From contig DASWNP010000037.1 in NCBI GenBank assembly GCA_036399175.1, forward strand, positions 1 to 64,000: DNA of 64,000 bases. The letters are read 5' to 3'. Shown in pieces: positions 42,408 through 51,207 of the stretch (within the stretch, counting starts at the first letter, position 1; every line of letters starts with the position of its first letter). Below the pieces are notes generated by a model. It was given only the letters and a program-made list of their open reading frames with translations, was not told the DNA's origin and ran no database searches. Position numbers and translations under genes: made by a program. Origin of the DNA: DASWNP01 sp036399175 (GTDB lineage: Bacteria > Acidobacteriota > Blastocatellia > Pyrinomonadales > Pyrinomonadaceae).

Positions 42408-43964
42408 ATGAAAAGATTTTTCGCCGCGCTTGCGGTCGTCGCCGCGACGCTCGCGCTTGTTTTGAACGGGGTGGGGCTACCCGTGTCCGAGGCGTCGAGC
42501 CACCGAGAGGCTCCGCTCATCGTCGTCGACCCGCTCGCCGACAACACGGATGTCTACGCCTTTCGCAGCACCGAGACGGGGCGCTCCGGCTTCGTCACGC
42601 TCATCGCCAACTACATCCCGTTTCAAGAGCCTTCGGGCGGCCCGCACTTCTACAAGTTCGACGACACCGTGCTCTACGAGATTAAGATTGACAACACGGG
42701 CGACGGCGTCGAGGACGTGACCTACCAGTTTCGCTTCACGACGACCTTCCGCAACCCGAACACCATCCTCGGCATGGCCGCGCCCAATCAGGCGCAGGCC
42801 GGGCAGGGCGGCGTCGAGCCTTTGATTACGTCGCTCGACGACCCCGACTACAACGAGCCGCAGACCTACACGGTGACGCGCGTCGTGCGCCAGACGCGCC
42901 AGACCAGCGTCCTCAACGGCTCGAACACTTTCACCACGCCGCCCAACAACATCGGCGAGCGCACCACCCCGAACTACGAGGCCGCGCTCGCGCAGCCCGC
43001 CATCTACAACTTGCCGAGCGGCGGGCGCGTCTTCGCCGGTCAGCGCGACGAAGGCTTCTACATCGACGTGGGCGCTATCTTCGACACGCTCAACCTGCGC
43101 TCCGTCTCCGACACGGGCGGCGTGGATTCGACCTCCGGCTTCAACGTCAACACCATCGCCATCGAAGTCCCAATTCAGGAACTCACGCGCACGGGCAACG
43201 TGCCTTCCAGCGCGACGGCCTCTGATGCAGTCGTCGGCGTGTGGGCGACGGCCAGCCGCCGCTCGACCACCGTGCTTCGCACAAACGGCAGGCGGCTCGC
43301 CACCGGCCCCTTCCGACAGGTTTCGCGCCTCGGCAATCCGCTCGTCAACGAGGTGGTGATTCCGCTCGCCTTCAAAGACTTCTTCAACTCGTCGAACCCT
43401 TCGGGCGATTCCGTAGCCGCGCCCTTCGTGCTCGACCCGCAGCTCGCGCGCCTGCTCTCGGCGGTCTTCGGCATTAACGTCCCGGGCGCAACGCCGGGAC
43501 AACCCATCACGCCCGCGACCGCTTTCACCGCGCCGCCCGCTAATCGCACCGACCTCGTCGCTATCTTCGCCACCGGCATCCCCGTCAATTCGGCGACAGG
43601 GCCGAACTACACGACGTTTCTCTCGGACGGCAACCCGCACGAGATGCTGCGCTTGAATGTCGCCATCGCTCCTTCCGCCAGCCCGAGCCGACTCGGTCTG
43701 CTCGGCGGCGACACGGCGGGCTTCCCGAACGGTCGGCGCGTCGGCGACGACGTAGTTGACATCGCGCTTCGCGCAGTCGCCGGAGGCACGCCGTTCTCGC
43801 CCGAGCCTTCGACCAACACCGCGCCGAACAACTCGCTCGGCGACGGCGTTGACCGCAACGACGTACCCTATCTCAACCGCTTCCCCTATCTCGGCACGCC
43901 GCACACGGGCAACACCAAGACCGGCAAGCCGCACGAGCATCACCAAATCATCCCGGCCTCGTAG
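42408..43964 (+). CDS. Exported DUF4331-family protein
   Basis: The 518-residue protein has a signal peptide (KRFFAALAVVAATLALVLNG, cleavage near SEA-SSH) and the DUF4331 start block SSHREAPLIVVDPLADNTDVYAFRS. Further family blocks are FVTLIANYIPFQEPSGGPHFY, DDPDYNEPQTYTVTRV, AGQRDEGFYIDVGAIFDTLN and PNGRRVGDDVVDIALRA. GGGGGAAGAGAG precedes the ATG. DUF4331 proteins are common in environmental bacteria and uncharacterised. The TPR gene lies 78 bases downstream after a terminator-like hairpin. Confidence 0.9.
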   Translation: MKRFFAALAVVAATLALVLNGVGLPVSEASSHREAPLIVVDPLADNTDVYAFRSTETGRSGFVTLIANYIPFQEPSGGPHFYKFDDTVLYEIKIDNTGDGVEDVTYQFRFTTTFRNPNTILGMAAPNQAQAGQGGVEPLITSLDDPDYNEPQTYTVTRVVRQTRQTSVLNGSNTFTTPPNNIGERTTPNYEAALAQPAIYNLPSGGRVFAGQRDEGFYIDVGAIFDTLNLRSVSDTGGVDSTSGFNVNTIAIEVPIQELTRTGNVPSSATASDAVVGVWATASRRSTTVLRTNGRRLATGPFRQVSRLGNPLVNEVVIPLAFKDFFNSSNPSGDSVAAPFVLDPQLARLLSAVFGINVPGATPGQPITPATAFTAPPANRTDLVAIFATGIPVNSATGPNYTTFLSDGNPHEMLRLNVAIAPSASPSRLGLLGGDTAGFPNGRRVGDDVVDIALRAVAGGTPFSPEPSTNTAPNNSLGDGVDRNDVPYLNRFPYLGTPHTGNTKTGKPHEHHQIIPAS

Positions 43965-43978
43965 CCAGTTAAACGAGC

Positions 43979-44023
43979 GCGCGGGGCGTGAGTCCTGAAG
44001 GTCTCATGCCCCGCGCCCCTTTC
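43979..44023 (+). terminator. Hairpin terminator after the DUF4331 gene
   Basis: GCGCGGGGCGTGAG (43979-43992) pairs with CTCATGCCCCGCGC (44003-44016, one G-U), followed by CCCTTTCC; it may only attenuate. Confidence 0.65.
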
Positions 44024-44042
44024 CGTTCGAGGTCAATTCGTT

Positions 44043-45359
44043 ATGAACAGACGCAGCATCGCCGCATTCTCGCTCGTCGCATGTGCCGTCGCCGTCGGCC
44101 TCGCCTTCGCGGGTTGGCGCGGTCTCAATGCGCGCGAGGCGAATCAGGTCACGAAGGCCACAGTCACGAACGAATCACCCGCGCGCCCCGACCCCGCGAC
44201 GCCTGCCGATGCGCGCCTGCGTGCCGCCGAAGGTCAAATCAAGCTCGCGCCTGAGCGACCCGACGGCTACAACCTTCTGGCCGCCGCCTACATGCAGAAG
44301 GCGCGCGAGACGGGCGACTTCGACTACAACTCGCGCGCCGACGCCGCCCTCGCCGACTCCGAACGCCTCGCCCCCGACAACTACGACGCGCTCAAGCTGC
44401 GCGCCAAGCTCACGCTCATCTATCACCGTTTCGCTGAAGGGCGCGACCTCGCCCTGCGCGCGCGCGACATCAAGCCCGAAGACCACGACGTTTACGGCGC
44501 GCTCGTCGATGCCTACGTCGAGCTTGGCGACTACGAACGCGCCGTCGAGACCGCGCAAAAAATGGTTGACCTGCGGCCTGACGCTGCTTCTTACTCGCGC
44601 GTCGCTTACCTGCGCTCGCTGCACGGCGACGCGGAGGGAGCAATCGAGGCGATGCAGGTCGCCGTCAAGGCCGCCGACCCGCGCGACCCCGAAGGCGTCG
44701 CATGGTATCGCGCGCATCTCGCCGAAGAGTTGTTGAAGGCAGGCCGCCGCGAAGAGGCCGAGCGCGAGTACGACCGCGCGCTCGCCGTCTTTCCGACGCA
44801 CGCTCTCGCCCTCTCCGGCAAGGCTCGCGCTCGCGCCGCAGCAGGCGACTACGAGGCCGCCGTCGAGATTCACAGGCGCGAGGCTTCGCACGACCGTCTG
44901 CTCGCCATCGCCGACCTCTACACCAAGCTCGGGCGCGCGGAAGAGGCCGCGAAGCTCTACGCCGAGTTTGAGGCCGCCGAGCGCATCGCTGCCGCAGAGG
45001 AGAACGACCTCGGCCACCTCGCGCGCTTCTGGGCAGACCGGGGCACGAATCTCACGGAGGCCGTCGAGATTATGCGCAAGTCACGCGCCGAGCGCGCCGA
45101 CATCTACACCTGCGACGACCTCGCATGGGCGCTCTTTCGCAACGGCCAGATCCCCGAGGCTCGCGCCGCCATCGAAGACGCTTTGCGCACAGGCACGCGC
45201 GACGCGCGCATCAACTTCCACGCAGGCATGATTTATAACGCCCTCGGCGACCGACGCCGCGCCGCCAAACACCTCCAGCTCGCGCTCGACACCGACCCGG
45301 CCTTCAACGTCGTCCACGCCGAAGCCGCGCGCCAGACTTTAAAGGCGCTCAAGGCTTAA
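44043..45359 (+). CDS. Exported or membrane-anchored TPR protein
   Basis: The 438-residue protein has a signal anchor (RRSIAAFSLVACAVAVGLAF) and at least seven TPR-like repeats (DGYNLLAAAYMQKARETGDF, HDVYGALVDAYVELGDYERA, WALFRNGQIPEARAAIEDAL, INFHAGMIYNALGDRRRAAK). TPRs mediate protein-protein contacts. Its position after the DUF4331 gene suggests they work together, which is an inference from order only. A terminator follows. Confidence 0.82.
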   Translation: MNRRSIAAFSLVACAVAVGLAFAGWRGLNAREANQVTKATVTNESPARPDPATPADARLRAAEGQIKLAPERPDGYNLLAAAYMQKARETGDFDYNSRADAALADSERLAPDNYDALKLRAKLTLIYHRFAEGRDLALRARDIKPEDHDVYGALVDAYVELGDYERAVETAQKMVDLRPDAASYSRVAYLRSLHGDAEGAIEAMQVAVKAADPRDPEGVAWYRAHLAEELLKAGRREEAEREYDRALAVFPTHALALSGKARARAAAGDYEAAVEIHRREASHDRLLAIADLYTKLGRAEEAAKLYAEFEAAERIAAAEENDLGHLARFWADRGTNLTEAVEIMRKSRAERADIYTCDDLAWALFRNGQIPEARAAIEDALRTGTRDARINFHAGMIYNALGDRRRAAKHLQLALDTDPAFNVVHAEAARQTLKALKA

Positions 45360-45402
45360 AGGGCAGGCGCGAGGACGCGTCCGCGAACACGGAAGAACGC
45401 AG

Positions 45403-45457
45403 AGAGACGCCCGACGCTCGCCCTTTTATGTCTCCGGGGCGAGCGTCGGGCGTCTCT
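45403..45457. terminator. Perfect 21-bp hairpin terminator, convergent
   Basis: AGAGACGCCCGACGCTCGCC... (45403-45423) and its complement (45437-45457) around a 13-base loop. It lies between the TPR gene and rtcB, which converge. Confidence 0.85.
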
Positions 45458-45474
45458 TTACGCGCGCGGCTCGG

Positions 45475-47940
45475 TCAGTAGTGTTTACTCGATTCTTTCT
45501 TCTTGCCCTGCTTGCGTCGCTTGCCTCGTTTCTCTTCCGTCCCTTTGAGCGAGGCGAGCGGCCAGAGACGATGCTCGACCTCGGCGAGCCCTGCGCCGAC
45601 TACGGCTCTCACAACTTCTTCCGCAGACTTGTAAGCGGGCGCGGCTTCGTCTAAGGGCACGCGCCCGTCCGCGTTGACGAGGATTCCGGCGGCCTTGTAT
45701 TCGTCGTCGATGGCGCGCTGCGAGAGCGTGCGAGTGGCCGCGCCGCGCGAGAGCCTTCGCCCCGCGCCGTGATTGACGGAGAAACCGCTGTTGGCCGCGC
45801 CCGCGAGCGGTCGCAGGATGTAGCTCCAATCCTTGTTGCTGCCCGGTATCAAGACCGGATGCCCGGTCTCTTCCCAGTGCGTACCCTTAAGGCCGGGATG
45901 GCCTGCCGGAAAGGCGCGCGTCGCGCCCTTGCGATGCACCCAAACCTCTCCGAACTCCGCGTTCCACTCCTTCTGCACGAGGTTGTGGCTAATCTCGTAG
46001 ATAAGCTCAAGCTCTTTGCCGAACACTTCGCGGAAGGCTTCGGCTATCTGCTCGAAGATGACGAGGCGATTGAGAATGGCGTAGTTGCCGCCCGCCGCCA
46101 CCGCGTTCAGGTAATCGCGGTAGTGGCGCGACTCGGGGGTGAAATAACCGAGGTCGATGTCGGTGATGTCGTGCGGGCGTTCCTCTCTCGCCAGCTCGAA
46201 GTAGTTCGTCGCCAACCCGTGACCGAAGCCCCGGCTGCCGGTGTGAACCTGCAAGAAGAGCGTCCCCGTCTGCTCCGAGCGCTGAAGCTCTATGAAGTGG
46301 TTGCCGCCGCCGAGGCTACCTAACTGGTTGAGCCCGCGCTCCGGCCTGCCCTTGCCGCCCCAGGGAATCTGCCAGTCGTCATCGACCGGAATGCGATGTC
46401 GCTCGGCACGGCTCCTATCAAACGTCGCCCCGTACTTCTCCACGTAATACTCCGCGCCGCCCCGCACCAGATTATTAAACTCCTGCTTCGACAACTCTCC
46501 CAGCCTGATACTCTTCCCGCCCGCCCCCATATCCACGCGCCGCATCACCGCCCGGTTAAACTCCAGACGCTTCTCCGGCGTCGCCGCCTCCGCCTCCACC
46601 TCCGAACGCGCGCTCATCATCCCGCAGTTATGCACAAACACGCCCGCATCCAGCGCGAAGTTGCCGTACTCGGGAACAGTCAGACAATACACGTCGGCGG
46701 TCTCGTTTACCGGCTCAACGGAAACGACTTTGTGATTGTACCCATGCTGCCAGCGTCGATGATTATGAATCCCGAACCCGCCGATTAAGACTTCACCGCA
46801 TGTCTCGCAAACATGCTGACGGTGTGCTACTTCAGACGACTTCATGCGCCCTTCGGCGCTGACGTTGTAGGCCAGCAAATACTTCCTGCCTCGTTCTCCG
46901 TTTCCGGCGACTGCCTGCTTGAAATGCTCCGGCCTGTTCGACATGTAGGCGAGAAGATTCTTCGTGCCGCGCTCGGCGAAATAAGCGTGTCCTTCCGGGG
47001 TCGATGCTTTACAGGAAAGAGCCTGTTTGCGTCTTGCCTCGAATGCCTCCGATTGAAAGTGTGTGAAACGCTCGGCGTGCGAGCGATGGTAACGCATGTG
47101 GTCGCGGTCGCCCATAAACTGCAAATTCTCAGGACGATTATCAGCAGGGTTGAAGTTTTTGTGATGAATGATCGTCCGCTGCCCTTCGAAGGCTGGAATC
47201 TCTCCGAGCAGCCCGCCGCGCGCCATAACCCAATGCACACGCTGCTCACGACCCGTCGCGGGATGTCTGACGACCACATATCCGTCTTTATCTCTACGTG
47301 AGTAGAAAGGCATCAAAGAAGTTTTTGGAGTCAGGTTTTGCGCCTGCCGATACTCACCATCGCGGAGCATGAATTCATGGTCGGGCGTGCAGAAGATTTC
47401 GCGTCCGTTGTCGAGAGTGACTTTGACGAGCGGCGCGTCGAGGCGGGTCTTTCTGGCTGTCGCTTTGGCGACGACGATTTTCTGTTCTTCGTTGATTGAA
47501 TAGACGAATACTTCTTCGCTGGACTCAGCCAGCTCGCCAATCGGGCGGGAGCTTCCATCGACGAGCGGCACGAGCGTTTCTGCCGTAAAACATCCGATGT
47601 CGTAACCGACCGGCCCCATCGCTACTGCGCCGCTCCGGGCGTCGGTGATGAGGACGCAGCCGACGGGGACGCCGTAGCCGTAGTGCGTGTCGGGCGTGAT
47701 GACGACGAGGCGGACGCCAGGGAAGCGTGTGGCGTTGACTATCTGGCGATAGAGGATGTCTTCGGCGTCTTGCAGAAGCGACTCGGTGAGGAAGAGGCGG
47801 ACGGGCACGTCGCCCGTGTCTTCCGTTTGCAGGTTGTAATAGCCGAAGCCGGAAGGGCGCGCAAGATGTTTCCAGTTGTCCTGATTCTTCAGAGCCTTTG
47901 CGACCTTCAGAGCCTTCGCGTCGCGTTCGTGTTTAGCCAT
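45475..47940 (-). CDS. rtcB: RNA-splicing ligase RtcB, interrupted by an intein
   Basis: RtcB joins RNA 2',3'-cyclic phosphate ends to 5'-OH ends using GTP and Mn2+. The precursor has 821 residues; removal of the 322-residue intein (117-438) leaves 499, normal for RtcB. The extein restores VGYDIG-CGMMSAR, where the Cys is a manganese ligand. Other conserved parts are GSLGGGNHFIELQ, GSRGFGHGLA, SHNLVQKEW, HRKGATRAFPAG and SVNHGAGRRLSRG with the guanylylated His. The start is the ATG at 47940 (MAKHERDAKALK) after GGAGAAC, although the frame is open further. It lies 29 bases after aroK on the same strand. No archease or RtcR regulator is nearby. Confidence 0.95.
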   Translation of the reverse strand: MAKHERDAKALKVAKALKNQDNWKHLARPSGFGYYNLQTEDTGDVPVRLFLTESLLQDAEDILYRQIVNATRFPGVRLVVITPDTHYGYGVPVGCVLITDARSGAVAMGPVGYDIGCFTAETLVPLVDGSSRPIGELAESSEEVFVYSINEEQKIVVAKATARKTRLDAPLVKVTLDNGREIFCTPDHEFMLRDGEYRQAQNLTPKTSLMPFYSRRDKDGYVVVRHPATGREQRVHWVMARGGLLGEIPAFEGQRTIIHHKNFNPADNRPENLQFMGDRDHMRYHRSHAERFTHFQSEAFEARRKQALSCKASTPEGHAYFAERGTKNLLAYMSNRPEHFKQAVAGNGERGRKYLLAYNVSAEGRMKSSEVAHRQHVCETCGEVLIGGFGIHNHRRWQHGYNHKVVSVEPVNETADVYCLTVPEYGNFALDAGVFVHNCGMMSARSEVEAEAATPEKRLEFNRAVMRRVDMGAGGKSIRLGELSKQEFNNLVRGGAEYYVEKYGATFDRSRAERHRIPVDDDWQIPWGGKGRPERGLNQLGSLGGGNHFIELQRSEQTGTLFLQVHTGSRGFGHGLATNYFELAREERPHDITDIDLGYFTPESRHYRDYLNAVAAGGNYAILNRLVIFEQIAEAFREVFGKELELIYEISHNLVQKEWNAEFGEVWVHRKGATRAFPAGHPGLKGTHWEETGHPVLIPGSNKDWSYILRPLAGAANSGFSVNHGAGRRLSRGAATRTLSQRAIDDEYKAAGILVNADGRVPLDEAAPAYKSAEEVVRAVVGAGLAEVEHRLWPLASLKGTEEKRGKRRKQGKKKESSKHY
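46627..47592 (-). mobile_element. Intein in RtcB with HNH homing endonuclease
   Basis: The element starts with Cys (CFTAETLVPLVDG, block A), has block B FCTPDHEFML with the T-x-x-H motif, and ends with VYCLTVPEYGNFALDAG and FVHN followed by the +1 Cys (blocks F and G; terminal Asn cyclises). Between them lies an HNH nuclease motif (HHKNFNPADNRPENLQFM) and a possible zinc-binding segment (CETCGEV...HNHRRWQH). All splicing residues look intact, so it should splice; the nuclease also looks intact. Insertion just before the metal-binding Cys of the active site is a known hot spot for RtcB inteins. Its base composition looks slightly lower in GC than the flanks. Confidence 0.95.
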
Positions 47941-47969
47941 GTTCTCCAGTTCCTTTGACGAGCAGTTTA

Positions 47970-48551
47970 TCAGGATGAAAGAGCCTCGGCTATTCTCCGT
48001 GCAAGGAGCTGTGGGCTGGCTGCTTCTTCGACGGGGAGATGCAAGCGGGCGAGAGAATAGACGGGGCGGCGCTGTTCGTAGAGGCGGCGTGCTTGTTCGC
48101 AGTCGCGCGCGAGGGGGCGTGATTGTTGTTCGGCTTGCTGGAGGATTCTGCGCCAGCAGAGGTCGAAGGGGGCGTCGAGCCAGACGGTGAAAGCGTCGTG
48201 TTGGCGGAGGATGTCGCGGTTCTGTTCGAGCGTCCATGTGCCGCCGCCGAGAGCGATGATGAGATTGATGCTGGTGGAAAGTCCGGCGGTGTCGGCGTGC
48301 GCGTCGGTGTGGGGGGCGCGTCGCAGGGCGTCGCGGAGAGTTTGAGTTTCCAGTTCGCGGAAGCGCGGCTCGCCGTCTTCGTCGATGATGGAGCGGGGCG
48401 TGCGCCCGGTCTCTGTTTCGATAGCTAGGTCGAGGTCTAGGAGATCGCAGGAGAGACGGCGTGCGAGCGCGCGTGCGACTGTCGTCTTGCCTGCGCCCAT
48501 GAAGCCTGTGAGGGCGACGACGCGCGGCGTGCGGTTCATCTCCCGATTCAT
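47970..48551 (-). CDS. aroK: Shikimate kinase
   Basis: Shikimate kinase phosphorylates shikimate in the pathway to chorismate. The 193-residue protein has Walker A GFMGAGKTTVARAL, the shikimate-binding DLDLAIETETGR (Asp pair), GEPRFRELE and ALGGGTW (glycine-rich substrate loop), and the lid Arg near RPLARD. I use the ATG at 48551, which overlaps the aroA stop as ATGA; a second ATG follows at 48539. The longer frame from 48608 is not family-like. It is co-transcribed with aroA, the next enzyme in the pathway. Confidence 0.93.
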   Translation of the reverse strand: MNREMNRTPRVVALTGFMGAGKTTVARALARRLSCDLLDLDLAIETETGRTPRSIIDEDGEPRFRELETQTLRDALRRAPHTDAHADTAGLSTSINLIIALGGGTWTLEQNRDILRQHDAFTVWLDAPFDLCWRRILQQAEQQSRPLARDCEQARRLYEQRRPVYSLARLHLPVEEAASPQLLARRIAEALSS

Positions 48552-49954
48552 CTCTCCGCCACCGATTCGAGCAGCCGGAAAAATTCCGGGAAGGAGACGG
48601 CGACGCACTCTGCGCCTTCGAGTTCGGATGCGCCGTCGGCGATGAGCGCGGCGACGGTGAAGGCCATTGCGATGCGATGGTCGCCGTGCGCGCGAAGGCG
48701 TGCGCCGCGCAGCCGCGCCCCGCCGCCGACGGCGAGGCCGTCCGCGTATTCCTCCACCTCCGCGCCCATCGCGCGCAGATTCTCGACCGTCGCGCCGATG
48801 CGGTCGGACTCCTTGACGCGCAGCTCCGACGCATCGCGGATGCGCAGTCCGCCCTCGACCTGCGAGCCGACGACGGCGAGCACCGGCAACTCGTCGATGA
48901 GCTGCGCGACGAGCGCGCCGTCTATCACGCCCGCTTCTCCAGCGGCGAGGTTTCCGCGCACGCCTCTGATGCGTACCTCGCCTGTCTCTTCGTTGCAGAC
49001 CAGACGCACGTCCGACGCTTCGACGTCTGCGCCCAGCGCGCGCATCGTTCGGAGAATTTCGGTGCGAGTCGGATTAAGGCCGACGCCTTCGAGCGTCAGC
49101 TCCGAGCCTTCGAGCAGCGCGGCGGCGGCGATGAGGAAGGCCGCCGAAGAGATGTCGCCCGGCACATCTATGTCGCGCGCCTCGAAACTCTTCATGCCTT
49201 CGACGGAAACGACAGACGATGCCGCGCCGCGAACATCGCCCTCAACCTTTCTTTCTTCGATGCCATCCTCATTCAACTTGCGACGAGTCTCCGTCGTCGT
49301 CTCGACCCGCGCGCCGAGCCAGCGTAGCATTCGCTCGGTGTGGTCGCGCGTCGGCGTCTCGCCTTCGACGACCTCTGTGCGCCCCTCGGCGTTCAAGCCC
49401 GCCAGCAGAATCGCAGACTTGACCTGCGCACTGGCGACGGGCATTTCGTATCGAACGGCGTCGAGCGGCGCGCGTCCCTCCACGCGTAGCGGCGCACGCC
49501 CATCTTGCGAATGAAGCCGCGCGCCCATCAATTCCAGAGGCTCGATGATTCTCTTCATCGGACGCGCACGCAGAGACTCGTCGCCCGTGAGGACGGAGGC
49601 GAACTCCTGACCGGCGAGCAGACCGGCGAGCATTCGCATGGTCGAGCCGCTATTGCCGCAATCGAGCGGCTCGGATGGGGCGCGCAGCCGTCGCGTCAGC
49701 CCGCGCGACGCGGAGGACGCTCGACCAGCATCGCCTTCAAACACCACCACCGCTCCCGCTTCGCGCCGGATTGAGACTCCGAGCTGGCTGAGGGCGGCAA
49801 GCGTCGAGGCGCAGTCGGCGCTCGTCGAAAAGTTGTCGATACGCGCGCGTCCGCCCGACGACATCGCGGCGACAATCGCCGCCCGGTGCGAAATCGACTT
49901 GTCGCCCGGCACAGACAGTCTTCCGCGCAAGCGGCGCGCAGGCTCGATTCTCAT
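48548..49954 (-). CDS. aroA: 3-phosphoshikimate 1-carboxyvinyltransferase (EPSP synthase)
   Basis: EPSP synthase joins phosphoenolpyruvate and shikimate-3-phosphate. The 468-residue protein has the N-terminal GDKSISHRAAI (Lys, Ser and Arg for substrate), LDCGNSGSTMRML with the phosphoenolpyruvate-loop glycine, ASAQVKSAILLAGLNA, PGDISSAAFL, and the C-terminal RVKESDRIGA and HGDHRIAMAF. It is longer than the usual 430 because of an Arg/Glu-rich insert near 225-250. A threonine is replaced by Ser in GNSGST. It heads the aroA-aroK-rtcB gene string. Confidence 0.95.
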   Translation of the reverse strand: MRIEPARRLRGRLSVPGDKSISHRAAIVAAMSSGGRARIDNFSTSADCASTLAALSQLGVSIRREAGAVVVFEGDAGRASSASRGLTRRLRAPSEPLDCGNSGSTMRMLAGLLAGQEFASVLTGDESLRARPMKRIIEPLELMGARLHSQDGRAPLRVEGRAPLDAVRYEMPVASAQVKSAILLAGLNAEGRTEVVEGETPTRDHTERMLRWLGARVETTTETRRKLNEDGIEERKVEGDVRGAASSVVSVEGMKSFEARDIDVPGDISSAAFLIAAAALLEGSELTLEGVGLNPTRTEILRTMRALGADVEASDVRLVCNEETGEVRIRGVRGNLAAGEAGVIDGALVAQLIDELPVLAVVGSQVEGGLRIRDASELRVKESDRIGATVENLRAMGAEVEEYADGLAVGGGARLRGARLRAHGDHRIAMAFTVAALIADGASELEGAECVAVSFPEFFRLLESVAER

Positions 49955-49988
49955 CGAACTATCTTACATCACCCGGCGTTACAGAAGA

Positions 49989-50098
49989 GCAAGTAGGAAG
50001 TAGGAAGGCGCAAGGATGAATCACTGAAAGACGATAGGAAGAGGGCTCAACCATGCTATCAAGCTTTCATCCTTCAGCCTTCCTCCTTCATACTTGCT
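49989..50098. repeat. Heptamer-arm hairpin H13 (AAGTAGG/AAGGATG type)
   Basis: The left arm (49989-50020) reads GCAAGTAGGAAGTAGGAAGG. The right arm (50066-50098) is complementary. The 45-base loop includes TGAAAGACGATAG. It lies between divergent genes aroA and the anti-sigma kinase gene. Confidence 0.75.
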
Positions 50099-50102
50099 TT
50101 TC

Positions 50103-50131
50103 TTGACAGGCGAGCGGCGGGCGTGTTACAC
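50103..50131 (+). promoter_or_regulatory. Sigma-70-like promoter candidate for the anti-sigma kinase gene
   Basis: A perfect -35 TTGACA (50103-50108) is followed after 17 bases by TTACAC (50126-50131), a weak -10. The gene starts 100 bases downstream. Confidence 0.4.
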
Positions 50132-50232
50132 CGTGCAAGCTTCCGTTTCGCTTTCCAGTTTTTATGCGGCTCGTATGCGTCCTCCAAAGGCCGTTTGGCC
50201 GACGGGGCTCGTGAGGACGCATCTTTGAAAAA

Positions 50233-50646
50233 GTGACAGAAGAGACGACCGAACTGAAATTTTCAAGCCGCATCGAGTCGATTGCCGAAGCGGCTGCCGC
50301 AGCCTCCGAGGTCGCGCGGCGCTATGGGTTCGGCGACGACGCTCTTTTCGGAATCGACATGGCCGTGCGCGAAGCCGTCACTAACGCCGTGCTGCACGGC
50401 AACCGGCAGGACGAATCGAAGACGGTCGAACTGGGCTTCACAAACACGAGCGCCGGTCTGGTTATCACCGTCGGCGACGAGGGCACAGGCTTCGACCCAT
50501 CGGCAGTCCCCGACCCGACAGCCGAACAGAATCTGCTGAAGACTTCAGGGCGCGGCATTCTCTTCATGCGAAGCTTTATGGACGAGGTCGGGTGGGAGCG
50601 TCGCCCCGGAGGCGGCACACTGGTACGTATGCTCAAGAAGCGTTAG
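50233..50646 (+). CDS. RsbW/SpoIIAB-like anti-sigma serine kinase
   Basis: The 137-residue protein is a stand-alone GHKL ATPase domain: MAVREAVTNAVLHGNRQDES (N-box), VGDEGTGFDPS (G1) and TSGRGILFMRSF (G2). RsbW-type kinases bind a sigma factor and phosphorylate a STAS antagonist. It has a GTG start. The STAS gene follows after 124 bases, completing a partner-switching pair; no sigma factor gene is present in the window. It resembles the kinase half of the receiver fusion at 16.4 kb. Confidence 0.9.
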   Translation: MTEETTELKFSSRIESIAEAAAAASEVARRYGFGDDALFGIDMAVREAVTNAVLHGNRQDESKTVELGFTNTSAGLVITVGDEGTGFDPSAVPDPTAEQNLLKTSGRGILFMRSFMDEVGWERRPGGGTLVRMLKKR

Positions 50647-50648
50647 AC

Positions 50649-50737
50649 GGCGGCTGAAAGCTACGAGCAGTCAGCTTTCAGCCGTTCAGCAAAAACCAAT
50701 TCCGGCTGAGCGGCTGAAAGCTGTTTGCTGAAAGCTT
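50649..50737. repeat. Hairpin H14 (CTGAAAG-type units), partly decayed
   Basis: CGGCTGAAAGCT pairs with AGCTTTCAGCCG around ACGAGCAGTC (about 50651-50684). A second copy, GGCTGAAAGCTG, lies at about 50711. It is located between the kinase and STAS genes. Confidence 0.6.
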
Positions 50738-50770
50738 GATTGGCAAATTCGACAAAGGAGATTTCACGCG

Positions 50771-51118
50771 ATGGCTGAACTGAATATCAGAGAGCGTCAG
50801 GCGGGCGATGTCACGATTCTGGATATGGAAGGCAAAGTCACCATCGGCGAGGGCAGCGTCGCTCTGCGCAGCGCCATTCGCCGCCTGATTGAAGAGGGCA
50901 AGAAGAAGATTCTGTTGAATCTGGCGGGCGTCGGCTACGTGGATTCGAGCGGCATCGGCGAGCTGGTCTCAAGCTTTACGACCATCAACCGCGAGGGCGG
51001 CCAGCTCAAGCTCCTCAAGCTGACGCAGAAGATTCAAGACCTCCTCGGCATCACCAAGCTCCTGACCGTCTTCGATGTTTACGACGACGAAGCGGCGGCG
51101 CTCAACAGCTTCAAATAA
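50771..51118 (+). CDS. STAS-domain anti-sigma factor antagonist (SpoIIAA/RsbV-like)
   Basis: The 115-residue protein is a single STAS domain: DVTILDMEGKVTIGEGSVAL at the start, and VDSSGIGELVSS with the phosphorylatable Ser. Unphosphorylated antagonists bind the RsbW-type kinase and release the sigma factor. AAAGGAG stands before the ATG. Neighbour of the kinase gene, same strand. Confidence 0.93.
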   Translation: MAELNIRERQAGDVTILDMEGKVTIGEGSVALRSAIRRLIEEGKKKILLNLAGVGYVDSSGIGELVSSFTTINREGGQLKLLKLTQKIQDLLGITKLLTVFDVYDDEAAALNSFK

Positions 51119-51120
51119 CT

Positions 51121-51199
51121 CGTGAATCGTCAATCGTGAATCGTAAATAGATAAAACCTGCTTTCTTCTATTTACGATTTACGATTCACGATTTACGGT
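51121..51199. repeat. Heptamer-arm hairpin H15 (ATCGTGA/ATCGTAA type)
   Basis: Left arm 51121-51150, right arm 51168-51199, loop ATAAAACCTGCTTTCTTC. It ends nine bases before the DUF2062 ATG. Confidence 0.85.
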
Positions 51200-51207
51200 T
51201 TTAACTC

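Noticed and set aside
42477..43946. Long minus-strand frame opposite the DUF4331 gene
   Set aside because: It is a shadow of a well-supported gene with a signal peptide and family motifs.
48552..48608. Upstream extension of aroK
   Set aside because: The ATGA overlap with aroA and the family start both point to 48551.
47941..48834. Upstream extension of rtcB
   Set aside because: The open frame runs antisense-like through aroK in another frame and is low-complexity; RtcB begins at MAKHERDA.
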